Positions 16,801 to 24,519 of a DNA stretch of 64,000 nucleotides are shown here, piece after piece. A program made the translations under genes and the position numbers. Numbering within the stretch: position 1 is the stretch's first letter; every line of letters begins with the position of its first letter. The notes below the pieces were generated by a model, which worked only from the letters and a program-made list of their open reading frames with translations, was not told the DNA's origin and did not search any database. This DNA is from Streptomyces acidicola (GTDB lineage Bacteria > Actinomycetota > Actinomycetes > Streptomycetales > Streptomycetaceae): contig NZ_VMNX01000010.1 in assembly GCF_009377235.1 (NCBI RefSeq), forward strand, positions 1-64,000, in the 5' to 3' direction.

Positions 16801-18651
16801 GAGGTTCCGCAGAGCCGCGCGGCCGGTCTCGTCGAGAGCCTCGTAGATCCTTTCGGCGGCCCCGGCCACGGCCCCCCGTATGCCTCCGGCGGCGGCGTAC
16901 CCGGCGTACGTGAGCGTGGTTCCCTGCCGCCGCAGCCAGATCTCCGGCAGGGCGAAGGCCAGGAAGGGAAGCGCCGCGGCGTCGCCCGCGGTGTGCCGCT
17001 CCTCGTTCACGTCGCGCCGCAGGAGCTGCGGTACGCCCTCCTCCCACTGCAGGCCCGTGTACTGCGCCGGGCCCACGATTGCCGCCTCGACCTCCTCGTC
17101 GTCCAGCGCGGGCACGGCGAAGTGGCCCGTCCGCACGACGCGCGCCAGACGGGGGTCACTCAGGGCGTCGCCGTAGTAGTCGGCACGCAGCGCCAGGACG
17201 AGACGCGGGCCGCCCCCGCCCTCGTTCCGGTTTTCGCCCCACTCCTCGTCCGCTCCCGCGATGAGGGCGGCGGCGAACCGTTCGCGTTCGGCCGCGTCCG
17301 AGCAGAGCGTGAAGTACTCCTCGAGCTGGTCGATGACGAGGACGCGCGGCGCCCGCCCGGCCCTCGCCCCCGTGGCCACGGGTCGGCTGAAGCGCCCTCG
17401 CTCCAGATCTCGTACGACGTCGGAGGGCGCCCTGCCCACCGCCGCAGCCCACGCCTCGGCAAGCGCCCGGAACGGCCGCTCACCCAGCGCGGACACCACC
17501 CGGACAGGGCCGAGCCCCTCCTGCTCCGCGGCCACGCTCAACCCCGCCCGCAGCAGCGAGGACTTGCCGACCCCCGACGGCCCCACCAGGACCACCGGCT
17601 CACCGGGCCCCGCCCGCTCGACGCGCCGCAGTAGCTCCCGGGTCAGCTCCTCCCTGCCGAAGAACAGACGGTGCTGTTCGGGGAGGAAGGGGAGGATGCC
17701 GGGGTAGGGGCAGACGGCGTCCGGATCCGGGACGTCGGACACCGGCCGTCCGGTGTCCAGGCTCGGCCGCGGCTCGTACCGGCGGTTGAGGGCGAGGGTG
17801 AGCTCCCCCATGCGCGCGGTGCCACCGCCGTACGGGCGGGCCGCGCTGCCCTGGAGCCGCTGGTCCAGCAACCGGTAGACGCCGCCCAACGTCAGCCACT
17901 TCGGGCCGCCCGCGTCGCCCTCCCGCAGCAGGCTCAGCAACTGGCCGCCGAAGAGGGTGTGCTCCGCGTCCGGTGGGGCATACGCCAAGGCGTTGCGCAT
18001 CGCGGACGCGAGCAGGTAACTGCCGGCGGGCCGCGCGCCGGCGAACGGGTCCGCGGCAGCCGACCGGCCCGGCTCTTGGGCGTTCCCCGCGAAACAGCAG
18101 TCGAGGATCACGACCGGGTCGGCGGCGGCGTCGCTCAGGTAGCGCTCGATCTCTGTGTAGGGAATGGAGTGCGCCGTGTCCGCCGTGGACTTGGTCGCCG
18201 CGGTCGCCAGGTACAGCTGCTGACCGGGTCCGCGCAGCCCGTGCCCGACGAAGTAGAGGAGTACGGTCCCGCGCTCGTACCGCTCCTGAGTGGGCTCGGC
18301 CCGAACGATCGCCGCCGCCAGCGCTTCCAGCACCTCGCTCGGTGATGTCGGGTCAGTGAGCAGCGTGACCCGATCGCCCATGCCGCACACCGTTCTCAGC
18401 GTCTCGGCCACGTCCTGCGCCGACCGACGAGCAGACGGCAGACCAGGCAGCTGGGTCCCCGGGTGGGTGGCCGTCCCGACCACCAGCGCGTGGCAACCGG
18501 CTTCCGCCAGATCCGGCGTCTCCGGCGTCTCCGGCGTCTCCGGCGTCTCCGGCGTCTCCGGCGTCTCCGGCGTCTCCGGCGTCTCCGGCGTCTCCGGCGT
18601 CTCCGGCGTCTCCGGCGTCTCCGGCGTCTCCGGCGTCTCCGGCGAGGGCAT
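13879..18651 (-). CDS. Caspase-like protease - STAND NTPase - TM - WD40 conflict protein
   Basis: A 1590-residue multidomain protein. Residues 5-46 are fourteen Glu-Thr-Pro repeats. Residues ~50-290 form a caspase-like (peptidase C14) domain with catalytic His137 in LLYFVGHGLRG and Cys186 in VVILDCCFAG. A novel STAND NTPase follows, with Walker A GPSGVGKSS (357-365) and Walker B VLVIDQLEE (437-445), plus an alpha-helical winged segment (LGHDSLLHAW ~667). A single membrane helix lies at ~781-801. WD40 repeats (YSPDGKTLAAS..VQLWDV and many like it) run from about 868 to the end. In known families such proteins sense a trigger through the propeller, oligomerise through the NTPase and release the protease. 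The ATG lies 2 nt after the stop of the EACC1-like gene, indicating translational coupling. Confidence 0.93.
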   Translation of the reverse strand: MPSPETPETPETPETPETPETPETPETPETPETPETPETPETPETPDLAEAGCHALVVGTATHPGTQLPGLPSARRSAQDVAETLRTVCGMGDRVTLLTDPTSPSEVLEALAAAIVRAEPTQERYERGTVLLYFVGHGLRGPGQQLYLATAATKSTADTAHSIPYTEIERYLSDAAADPVVILDCCFAGNAQEPGRSAAADPFAGARPAGSYLLASAMRNALAYAPPDAEHTLFGGQLLSLLREGDAGGPKWLTLGGVYRLLDQRLQGSAARPYGGGTARMGELTLALNRRYEPRPSLDTGRPVSDVPDPDAVCPYPGILPFLPEQHRLFFGREELTRELLRRVERAGPGEPVVLVGPSGVGKSSLLRAGLSVAAEQEGLGPVRVVSALGERPFRALAEAWAAAVGRAPSDVVRDLERGRFSRPVATGARAGRAPRVLVIDQLEEYFTLCSDAAERERFAAALIAGADEEWGENRNEGGGGPRLVLALRADYYGDALSDPRLARVVRTGHFAVPALDDEEVEAAIVGPAQYTGLQWEEGVPQLLRRDVNEERHTAGDAAALPFLAFALPEIWLRRQGTTLTYAGYAAAGGIRGAVAGAAERIYEALDETGRAALRNLLLAMVHVADGEGRLVRRRVPPEELTGSEDLLRRLADARLVVVDEEGGAQLGHDSLLHAWGRLSGWIDEVRDDLLRLRRLTAAAEGWAEAGRKPSGLYQGDALKEAKQLTTDDTQAARGARAIAAGSAMAAAPAVVRVPVRRVVRDFVTASDRAQWRRRVVTRAWIAGLSALSLVAASLFGWAFYENRQAASREKSLIARELAAQADTMRERDPQTALRLSLAAYRTAVTPETRSGLYTAATTVTPTVLVPKEPYRKPVLNVAYSPDGKTLAASYRGGRVQLWDVAEPTRPVEADRFTLKSGSAIAYHPRSRLLAAQSADELTLWDTANPQKPRRLSLIRFAHGVTYTLAFSADGRTLAAGRQKGQLQLWNVSDPAHPTLRTQRTIAWSEVISVAFTRDGHHLITGNGNGESSDQPAQVRLWDVSDPDRPLLRDTERADTVTAVAAHPRRDLVVATGALGKIAWWEAADGRDLRRVRARQYRDYWGTDKDGIPSLAFSRDGRYLAGADHDNGVAWADVTKKMPDLVESMTGMTLPTGEPAQSVAFSPDNRYLAAGDVGGEVRLWPDRPWAPAFTGGIYVMPQAGTSPFTPDGRLVIASQTDADGPRTTKVWDIGDLAAPRVRYTLPRGWEAKYFLTSHKTPVLLAHYWNGKGLDHTIQLWQFTSDGTLKKSRSIPLTADIPNITVSPDGRLLAVGSQEEPDIALWDIRDPAKPVRRGAVGVRASGGLRDSGSLWFAGARSLATVEDGKHIRFWDVSDPARPRKGGRIDDAATMQGSMYSSSSQLLITEEAGDNAQLWDLSRPTHPVEGGMLPAAPGGYFPTGKGELAATLQDGTVEFWDVADPVHPRKKPGALLLDRAVTSITMTPDGRYAVTSAPYRVWSVGKDGRWSTPGLVTLENAGAVHVPPANSPQGPRWLAVGQSGSSSSGMTGERTYVLGFDTDRFYEALCRSYPLSVPEDQWEQLFPHLAYRTSCG
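18515..18640. repeat. 14 x 9-bp tandem repeat (GGCGTCTCC)
   Basis: Fourteen perfect copies of GGCGTCTCC, in frame with the caspase-STAND gene, encode (Glu-Thr-Pro)14 at its N-terminus. The identity of every copy suggests recent slippage-driven expansion. Because the unit is 9 bp, copy-number change would alter linker length without breaking the frame. Confidence 0.97.
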
Positions 18652-18653
18652 GG

Positions 18654-19097
18654 TCAGCCCGCCTCTCGCGACGGACCGACTCGGCCGTCATCCTCCGCCG
18701 TATCCCGCGTCCCCGGTGAATTTCGTTCCTGCCCAAGCACAGCGGCGACCCGCTCGGCCAGCTCACTGGTGCCCTCGGCGGTCAGACCGCGCACCTTCTC
18801 CGAGGAGACCACGGTCTGCGTACCGTCCGGGAGGGTGATGGTGACGGTCTGGTTGCCCCGGCGGTTCTGCAGCCACACCACGACGGCTGCCCCCAGTGCC
18901 GCCGTCGGACCGCCGGGAGCCAGCAGCAGCGCAATCAGCTCCCCCAGCGCGCCCATGGCTCCGTCCGGCGGCGCGGCGGGAGCCTCCCGGCGGACAAACG
19001 CGCGCAGATCAAGGTCCTGGCGCAGCCACTGGTACAGATCGTCCGCGGCTTCGGCCACGTCCCCGTTCCCCGCGTCAACGACCAGCGTGACTCGCAT
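18654..19097 (-). CDS. EACC1-like effector-associated constant component
   Basis: A 147-residue protein. It has an N-terminal strand MRVTLVVDAGNGDVAEAADD, a helix (LYQWLRQDLDLRAFV), a hydrophobic hairpin at ~50-78 (ELIALLLAPGGPTAALGAA, AVVVWLQNR), then strands QTVTITLPDGTQ. This is the pattern of Effector-Associated Constant Component 1 described by Aravind and colleagues in caspase/STAND conflict systems of multicellular bacteria. The start at 19095-19097 follows GGGGGAGGGG; upstream in-frame codons to 19301 are not conserved in style. It immediately precedes the caspase-STAND gene (gap 2 nt), so the two form one operon and probably one complex at the membrane. Confidence 0.82.
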   Translation of the reverse strand: MRVTLVVDAGNGDVAEAADDLYQWLRQDLDLRAFVRREAPAAPPDGAMGALGELIALLLAPGGPTAALGAAVVVWLQNRRGNQTVTITLPDGTQTVVSSEKVRGLTAEGTSELAERVAAVLGQERNSPGTRDTAEDDGRVGPSREAG

Positions 19098-19594
19098 CCC
19101 CGTCCCCTCCCCCTTGAGGTACCACACATGTCCATCTGCCTCAACTGTTCTGGCCAGCATAGGAGTTGGCAACACGAGAACGCGCCTGAGTGGCGGTAGA
19201 TAACATCGGTGGCGTCGGTGTCTGGTGCGCGGCACATCCGGCTTCGCGCCGTGCACGGCTGTGGCCTGCGCTGGTCGGTCCTGCGGTCGGGTCCGGGGCA
19301 CATCGGCTCACCTGGCAAGGACCACACCGACCACAGCGGCCATGACCGTCACCGCGCCGAATGCGGCGGCCAGTGGTTGGCTTCACGTTGGACCGTGCCG
19401 CGCTCTTCGAGCACACCGGGCGCAGGGCCTTGGCCTCCGCGTGGCGCGGTCGGCCCACGCCCGGATCACCGGACCCGGCAGCGGCACCGCCCCCGAACTG
19501 ATGGCACGCCTCACTGGGCAGGCACGCAACGGGAGGACGGACACGTGAGCCACATGGCCCCTTGTGGGCTTATCCCGGCGATCCCCCAGGCTGG
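19098..19594. other. Intergenic, promoter side of the EACC1 operon
   Basis: About 500 bp upstream of the EACC1-like gene. Reading frames here are short and unlike known proteins. A short hydrophobic stretch (TVMAAVVGVVLA, minus strand ~19340) may be debris of a membrane protein. No clear promoter or repeat was recognised. Confidence 0.4.
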
Positions 19595-19990
19595 TTAACG
19601 GCCGGGGGCGTACGTGCCGAAGGTCCACACATTGCCCTCGGCGTCACGGGCCATGTAGTCCCGCGAGCCGTAGTCCTGGTCGGTCGGCTCCCGGAGGATT
19701 TCCACCCCGGCCTGTCGGGCCCGCTCGACATGCGCGTCGGGGTCTTCAACGGTCACGTACACGCCGGCCGGTCCGTCCCCCATCGCTGCGTCGAACACGC
19801 CGCCACGGCCCTTCGAGCCGAGCATCACCACACCGTCCCCGTAGGTGAGTTCGGCGTGCAGTACCATTCCGTCCTCACCCTCGTACACCGCACCTTTGGC
19901 GAAGCCGAAGGCTTCTGTGAGCTGCGTGATGGCCGTTTGCGCGTCCCGGTACAGCAGCGTCGGGCAGACCCGTGCCATGACGATCACCAT
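19595..19990 (-). CDS. VOC (glyoxalase/bleomycin-resistance) family protein
   Basis: About 131 residues of the vicinal-oxygen-chelate fold: PTLLYRDAQTAITQLTEAFG, LHAELTYGDGVVMLGSKG, VYVTVEDPDAHVERARQAGV, and the closing REPTDQDYGSRDYMARDAEGN. This is the glyoxalase-superfamily subgroup close to PhnB-like and antibiotic-binding proteins. The metal-ligand His/Glu (LHAEL, and Asp/Glu near the end) are plausible but activity is not predictable. Starts at 19990 (ATG abutting GGAGGA) or the downstream GTG/ATG are possible; the better-spaced MARVCPTLL start at 19975 may be used. Confidence 0.87.
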   Translation of the reverse strand: MVIVMARVCPTLLYRDAQTAITQLTEAFGFAKGAVYEGEDGMVLHAELTYGDGVVMLGSKGRGGVFDAAMGDGPAGVYVTVEDPDAHVERARQAGVEILREPTDQDYGSRDYMARDAEGNVWTFGTYAPGR

Positions 19991-20857
19991 TCCTCCCCGT
20001 AGAGGCTCTGGAGGCTCCGTTCCAAGCTCCATGCCCGGAGAACGCCGACCGGGGCAGCAATGACGCGGTGCTGGCCAACGGTTCCCGCGTTCAGCCTATC
20101 CAGCCAAGCCGGTTCTCGGCCCGACGAACACACACCCACGGACTGCCTGCTTGGGCTTCAGCCACAGTGCGCTGTGCATCGAAGCGCACACATGCCTGGC
20201 ATGCCTCTTCCCGCATCAGGTTTCCTCGGGTCTCACCTGCACCGACGCCCGGTCGGCACGGGACCAAGATCATCGCTTAGCGCTAATGGCTGTTCCGTTG
20301 TTCCCCGAGGCCGTTGTTCTGCTGACGGTTTCGTCGCCGCTGACACTTCCCCATAACGTCCCCTCCGCGATACCAGACCAGGCTATCGGCCTGCACCGAC
20401 AACAGGACACGAACAGAAGGCAGCACCTCGACAGCACCCAGGCCCCATCCACGGCGCTGGTTCACAGGAGAGCACAAGCTCATGAGGAATGGGCTTGGTC
20501 CTCGACGTCCAGGTTCAGCAGGAGGGAAAGGGCTTCGTACTTGGCTTCGAAGTCGAGCATCGGCGGCGTTCCGTCGACGCCGACGGGACACTCGGCCCAC
20601 CGATGGCCAACCGTCGCCCCGGTGATCACCGCCTGCACGCCGCCGTCAAAGACACGACGGTCACCTACATCGATCCGCAACGGCGCGTCATCTCGGAAGC
20701 ACCTCGTTTACGCCGTCCGGCACAGCGTCAAGACGCTGGCACTCCACAGCCGTCAGCACCGTGACGACCCGGCAGTTGCCAGCTTCCTGTACGCCAGCCG
20801 GCTGTATCGCCGTGTTCCGAGCCCACGGCCGGTTCGGGAACCGAATCCGGCTGCTCG
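19991..20857. other. Degenerate region without a recognisable gene
   Basis: About 870 bp in which every frame is short or has implausible composition. A minus-strand open stretch at 20480-20680 ends DFEAKYEALSLLLNLDVEDQ and looks protein-like, but I do not recognise it and it has no start signal. The region borders symporter and IS110 remnants and is probably decayed DNA. Confidence 0.4.
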
Positions 20858-21073
20858 GGGAGCTGAGGCGCCGCGCGGTATACGAGGTCGCGGCGAGAGC
20901 CAGACCCAGCAGCGCGGCGGCCGGGCTCAGCAAGGCGTGCAGCCGCAGCGGGGTGATCTGGTGCCAGATTCCTTCCGTCATCCCCCGACTGAACGCCGTG
21001 TAGACGACGAGCAGGATCAAGCACCGGTCCAGCGGGCCGAGTACCCGCTTGTGGCGGCTGATGAAGGGCCCGA
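20858..21073 (-). pseudogene. Bile acid:sodium symporter-family remnant
   Basis: The minus strand reads FISRHKRVLGPLDRCLILLV, YTAFSRGMTEGIWHQITP and ALLGLALAATSYTARRL. This matches an internal part of the SBF/bile-acid:Na+ symporter family (typically DRxSILLVVYTAFSExVxxGIWHQ...LLLALVLxxTTYxAR). The frame then runs into unrelated sequence, and the N-terminal half is replaced by IS110 sequence. The original gene would have been a ten-helix transporter of about 320 residues. Confidence 0.65.
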
Positions 21074-21074
21074 T

Positions 21075-21265
21075 GCAGCGGCTCCGCGTTCGCCACCCTG
21101 CACTCTCCCGCCTCCCGCACCCACTACGACAAATGCCGGGATCGGAGGAAGACCCACACCCAGGCCCTCCTCCGCCTCGCCCGCCACCGCATCAGCATGC
21201 TCTTCGCGATGCTCCGCGACGGCACCTTCTACGAACCACGCAGCCCCGAAGCAGCCACCACATGA
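21075..21265 (+). pseudogene. IS110-family transposase, C-terminal remnant
   Basis: The plus strand encodes SAFATLHSPASRTHYDKCR, then THTQALLRLARHRISMLFAM, LRDGTFYEP and a stop at 21263-21265. This is the C-terminal transposase_20 region of IS110/IS1111 elements, after the conserved serine motif. Everything upstream is missing. The junction with the symporter remnant at about 21074 suggests that insertion and later deletion destroyed that gene. Confidence 0.75.
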
Positions 21266-21319
21266 CCACTCAGCCTTGACGAAGGACATAGAGGCACCCG
21301 CCATGACCGGTCCCTTCGC

Positions 21320-21907
21320 TCAGGGGCGGGTGCCGGCCCCGAACCCCGTCCAGCGCAGTTCGACCGGCAGGTGGCCCATGTCGTTGTACAGCAGCATCGT
21401 CGGCGCCATGCCGTCGCGGTACTCGATCACCGTCAGCGCCGCGTTCCCGCAGTTCAGGCCGAGCCATCGCACCGGTGGCGCCTCGAGGGCGTGTCGGACC
21501 AGCCAGGCCACCTGGTAGGCGTGGGTGACCAGGATTTCATGTGTCTCGGTTTCGGCGGGGCGCGCGAACCTGCCGGTCAGGGCGTCGGCACGGCGGCGCG
21601 CGTCCTCGGCTTCCTCGGCTCCGTAGCCGTCAAAGAACGCCGCCCATGTCGGCGGCACGTCGCCCGGTACATGCGGGATGTGATCGATCAGCTCCGGCGC
21701 TTCCCGCACGACAGCGTCCGGCAGACAGACGCCCATGATCTGCGCGGAGTGCACCGCCCTGGGCAGGGGCGAGTGCCAGACCGCTGCGATCGGAAGGCCG
21801 GCCAGACGCTTCCCGACCAGCTCCGACTGCCTCGCCCCGACGTCGGTCAGCGCGCCGAAGGGGTCGGCCGCTCCGTGTCGTACCAGGTACACATGCCGAG
21901 TTGCCAT
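21320..21907 (-). CDS. Histidine phosphatase-family protein
   Basis: A 195-residue phosphoglycerate-mutase-like phosphatase. The N-terminal VYLVRHGAADPFGALTDVG carries the RHG motif with the nucleophilic His. WHSPLPRAVHSAQIM provides the second Arg, and EILVTHAYQVAWLV the second catalytic His. The family hydrolyses phosphate monoesters or phosphohistidine through a phosphohistidine intermediate. It lies about 96 bp downstream of the short PPDK-like gene on the same strand, so it may act in the same phospho-transfer pathway. A GGAGATCC ribosome binding site precedes the ATG. Confidence 0.88.
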   Translation of the reverse strand: MATRHVYLVRHGAADPFGALTDVGARQSELVGKRLAGLPIAAVWHSPLPRAVHSAQIMGVCLPDAVVREAPELIDHIPHVPGDVPPTWAAFFDGYGAEEAEDARRRADALTGRFARPAETETHEILVTHAYQVAWLVRHALEAPPVRWLGLNCGNAALTVIEYRDGMAPTMLLYNDMGHLPVELRWTGFGAGTRP

Positions 21908-22003
21908 GGTGGATCTCCTGTCAGGATGGGCTCGTCGTCGAACAGTCGAACGGTCGAATCGGCTGAATCAGTCGGGCCAGCGAATTGGTCGGGGAGTGTG
22001 GGA

Positions 22004-23638
22004 TCAGCGGTTGCGCAGTGCCGCTTGGGCCGCGTCGAGGCGCTGGGCTTCCTCGCGGGCGGAGTGGTCGCCCGAGACGTCGTCGGCCCATGCGAGCAGT
22101 CGGTGGACGTGTTCGTCGGCCGCGTCGGTGACGACGCGGGGACGGCCGAGGGCGACTTCGCCGCTGGTTCCGTCGATGGTGATGAGCGTGCCCTCCGGGA
22201 TGGTACGGACGCCGGCCGTCACGGAGCCGTCGTCGCGGTCGATGGTGAGGCCGGCGACGCCCACGACCGCGGGCTTTCCCATCGCCCGCGCGACGACCGC
22301 GGCATGGCTGGCCGGCCCGCCGCGCGCTGTGACGATTCCGGCGGCGGCGGCAAGACCGTGCACGTCGTTCGGGGAGGTCTCCGGGCGTACCAGGATGACC
22401 GGATCGGCCCGGGCCATGCGTACCGCGCCGTCCGCCGTGGTCGCGATCCTGCCGACGGCGACACCGGGGCAGGCACCGATTCCCCGGGCGAGGACGTCGG
22501 CCTCCTCGGCGGACGCGATGCGCGGTGTGCGGACGTGCCGGAGATGGAGCGGCGAGACCCTGAGCAGTGCTTCGTCCCGTCCGATGATCCGCTGGTCGAC
22601 GAGTTCGGTGACCACACGGACCGCGGCACCCCCCACGAACCGGCCGGGCCGGACCTGCAGGATCCACAGCTCGCCGGACTGGAACGTGAACTCGACGTAG
22701 CAGGCGTCACGGTAGTGCCCCTCGATCCGGCGCAAGGCGTCGAGCAGCCCCGTCCACACGTCCGGCTCCCGCTCGGCGAGTTCGCGCAGTGGCCGGGTCA
22801 TCGATTTCCCGGAGACGACTTCCTCTCCTTGGCGCCCGAACAGGACTTCGCCGAACGGGATGTTCTCACCGGTGTTGGGGTCGCGGCTGAACGCGACTCC
22901 GGTGCCGCTGTGGCCGTCGCGGTTGCCGAACACCATCCTCTGGACGATCACGGCTGTACCCAGGTCGTGCGGGATGTCGTTCAACTCGCGATAGGTTCGC
23001 GCGCGTGGTGCGTCCCACGACGAGAAGACAGCCTCGATCGCCTGCTCGAGCTGGCGGGTGACGTCGTCCGGGATCGGCTGACCGCTTCGTTCTCGAACGA
23101 GGTTCTCGACTGCCTCGATCGACTCGGTCAGGCGCGTTTCCTCGTCCTCGGTTTCTCGCCCGGGATGTCCTGCGTGGACGGTTCCCGTGCCGTCCATGTC
23201 CGCGTTCGTGATCGCGGAGGCGAAGCTCGTCAGAAAACGCAGCCGCGAGTTCAGCGCGAACGGCCGGTCGCCCGTCTCTGCGGCCAGGCCCACGGTGGCT
23301 TCGGTCGTGAGACCGAGGTTGAGGATCGTGTTCATCATGCCGGGCATGGACACACTGGCCCCGGAGCGAACAGACACCGCCAGCGGGTTGTGCGGTCCCC
23401 CGAAGGCACGCCGGGTGGAGCGTTCGAGGTCGGCCATGGCCGTCGCGAGCTCGTCGTCGAGCCCCTCGGGAAGGCGCCCGTCCCGGAGGAAGGCACGGCA
23501 TGCCTCTGTGGTGATGATGAACCCGGTCGGCACCGGCAGGCCGAGACGGTGCAGTAGGACAAGGCCGAGTGCCTTGCCGCCCAGTGTCTCCGCCGTCTCC
23601 TCGGCCTGGGCGGAGATCGTGCGAATCCACCTCCTCAT
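22004..23638 (-). CDS. PPDK-like phosphotransferase lacking the PEP/pyruvate-binding barrel
   Basis: A 544-residue protein. The N-terminal ATP-grasp domain of pyruvate phosphate dikinases is present: LGGKALGLVLLHRLGLPVP, SVRSGASVSMPGMMNTILN and TGVAFSRDPNTGE. A phosphohistidine (PEP-utiliser) domain follows with TARGGPASHAAVVARAMGKP. The C-terminal ~350-residue PEP/pyruvate TIM barrel of true PPDK (~870-900 residues) is absent. The ATP-grasp domain should phosphorylate the swivelling His, but the final acceptor is unknown. The start at 23638 overlaps the upstream gene by ATGA. The group is reminiscent of antibiotic phosphotransferases that reuse these domains, but nothing here proves that. 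Confidence 0.88.
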   Translation of the reverse strand: MRRWIRTISAQAEETAETLGGKALGLVLLHRLGLPVPTGFIITTEACRAFLRDGRLPEGLDDELATAMADLERSTRRAFGGPHNPLAVSVRSGASVSMPGMMNTILNLGLTTEATVGLAAETGDRPFALNSRLRFLTSFASAITNADMDGTGTVHAGHPGRETEDEETRLTESIEAVENLVRERSGQPIPDDVTRQLEQAIEAVFSSWDAPRARTYRELNDIPHDLGTAVIVQRMVFGNRDGHSGTGVAFSRDPNTGENIPFGEVLFGRQGEEVVSGKSMTRPLRELAEREPDVWTGLLDALRRIEGHYRDACYVEFTFQSGELWILQVRPGRFVGGAAVRVVTELVDQRIIGRDEALLRVSPLHLRHVRTPRIASAEEADVLARGIGACPGVAVGRIATTADGAVRMARADPVILVRPETSPNDVHGLAAAAGIVTARGGPASHAAVVARAMGKPAVVGVAGLTIDRDDGSVTAGVRTIPEGTLITIDGTSGEVALGRPRVVTDAADEHVHRLLAWADDVSGDHSAREEAQRLDAAQAALRNR

Positions 23639-24261
23639 CGCTGCAACCCGAGTGTGGCGAGCAGGTCTTCGTGGAGCTCCGCCCACACGACGTGGTACGA
23701 CCCAGTGTTGTCGGCCACGTACTCCAACTCGCCGGAGGCGGCGCGATCGAGAGCTCCGGTGAGGCGGACTCGGTAACGGCCGAACCGAGGCAGCGCCGCG
23801 GACAACTCGGCACAGACCACGGCGGCGCGTCGGTCGAGATCGGCGAACCGGGCGAGGACCCGGGAGTCGTAGGCGGGATCGCTGTGGTCGTTGGCGCTCA
23901 TGACGCCGTCGACAGCCCGGAGTTGCCATGCCGTGCAGAGGTCGAGCAGCTCGGGGTTGAGGACGAGGAACCGCTCGAACGCCGCCGTCACGCGCGCTCG
24001 TGCATGGGCCGACTCGAGCTCGTGGGTGATCCGCTCGGAGTCCGCGGCACGGCCGGCCTCCGTGAGGCTCCAACCCGGTATGCCGCCGGACAGGCGCGTG
24101 ACCAGACCGTCGGCCCCGAGATCGATGAGCTCGGACTCGACATCGGATTCGTCGAGACCCGTGATCGCGTGGAGCCGGGCGAGGCTGACAGTGCCGGCAC
24201 AGCGCAGAGCGTGCAGTACCAGCAGGCCGGTGTCCGTCGCGCCAGCTTCAGGCCAGGTCAT
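23635..24261 (-). CDS. Winged-helix protein linked to PPDK-like gene
   Basis: A 208-residue protein. Its first ~75 residues resemble a winged helix-turn-helix: LLVLHALRCAGTVSLARLHA, ITGLDESDVESELIDLGADG, WSLTEAGR. The remaining helical domain (FERFLVLNPELLDLCTAWQL, RAAVVCAELSAALPRFGRY) is not recognised. It overlaps the PPDK-like start by 4 nt (ATGA), so the two are translationally coupled; the protein could be a regulator, adaptor or even acceptor of the kinase. A TetR-family gene diverges 258 bp upstream. Confidence 0.7.
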   Translation of the reverse strand: MTWPEAGATDTGLLVLHALRCAGTVSLARLHAITGLDESDVESELIDLGADGLVTRLSGGIPGWSLTEAGRAADSERITHELESAHARARVTAAFERFLVLNPELLDLCTAWQLRAVDGVMSANDHSDPAYDSRVLARFADLDRRAAVVCAELSAALPRFGRYRVRLTGALDRAASGELEYVADNTGSYHVVWAELHEDLLATLGLQR

Positions 24262-24449
24262 GGGTGGTCCTCCGGGGGTGGGGTGCGATGTGCGGGAAGT
24301 CCGTCGGTCGTCGATGGCTCGCGGCGCGAATCTCTTGTGCGCGACCTGCCCTGGCCTTGTACGCAGCCTGCCTCGACACGGACCGGCATCGTCATTCCTG
24401 GCGGCCGTACGCGCGGACCGCCAGTGGGCAGAAGGTCGCGCACAGGATC

Positions 24450-24488
24450 ACAACATCTGGATGCCGTCATCATCTGGATGCTGGTTGT
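24450..24488. promoter_or_regulatory. Operator-like repeats upstream of TetR gene
   Basis: CATCTGGATGC occurs twice in direct orientation (24454-24464 and 24471-24481), flanked by ACAAC at 24450 and GTTGT at 24484. The cluster sits about 32 bp upstream of the TetR start and between it and the divergent winged-helix/PPDK operon, a typical place for an autoregulatory operator. Confidence 0.5.
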
Positions 24489-24519
24489 ATCATGACACAC
24501 CAGGAGCGGAAGGGGCACG

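Noticed and set aside
16339-17634. 431-residue plus-strand open frame inside the caspase-STAND gene
   Set aside because: The minus-strand frame carries the Walker motifs and transmembrane helix; the opposite frame is Arg/Pro-rich noise.
18515-18640. Possible CRISPR array
   Set aside because: The repeat unit is 9 bp with no spacers and encodes an in-frame tripeptide.
18463-18840. Arg/Leu- or Gly/Val/Ser-rich repeat proteins on the plus strand at the 9-bp repeat
   Set aside because: They are antisense products of the ETP repeat and have no start signals.
21371-23557. 728-residue plus-strand open frame
   Set aside because: It is antisense to the phosphatase and PPDK-like genes, whose motifs are clear.
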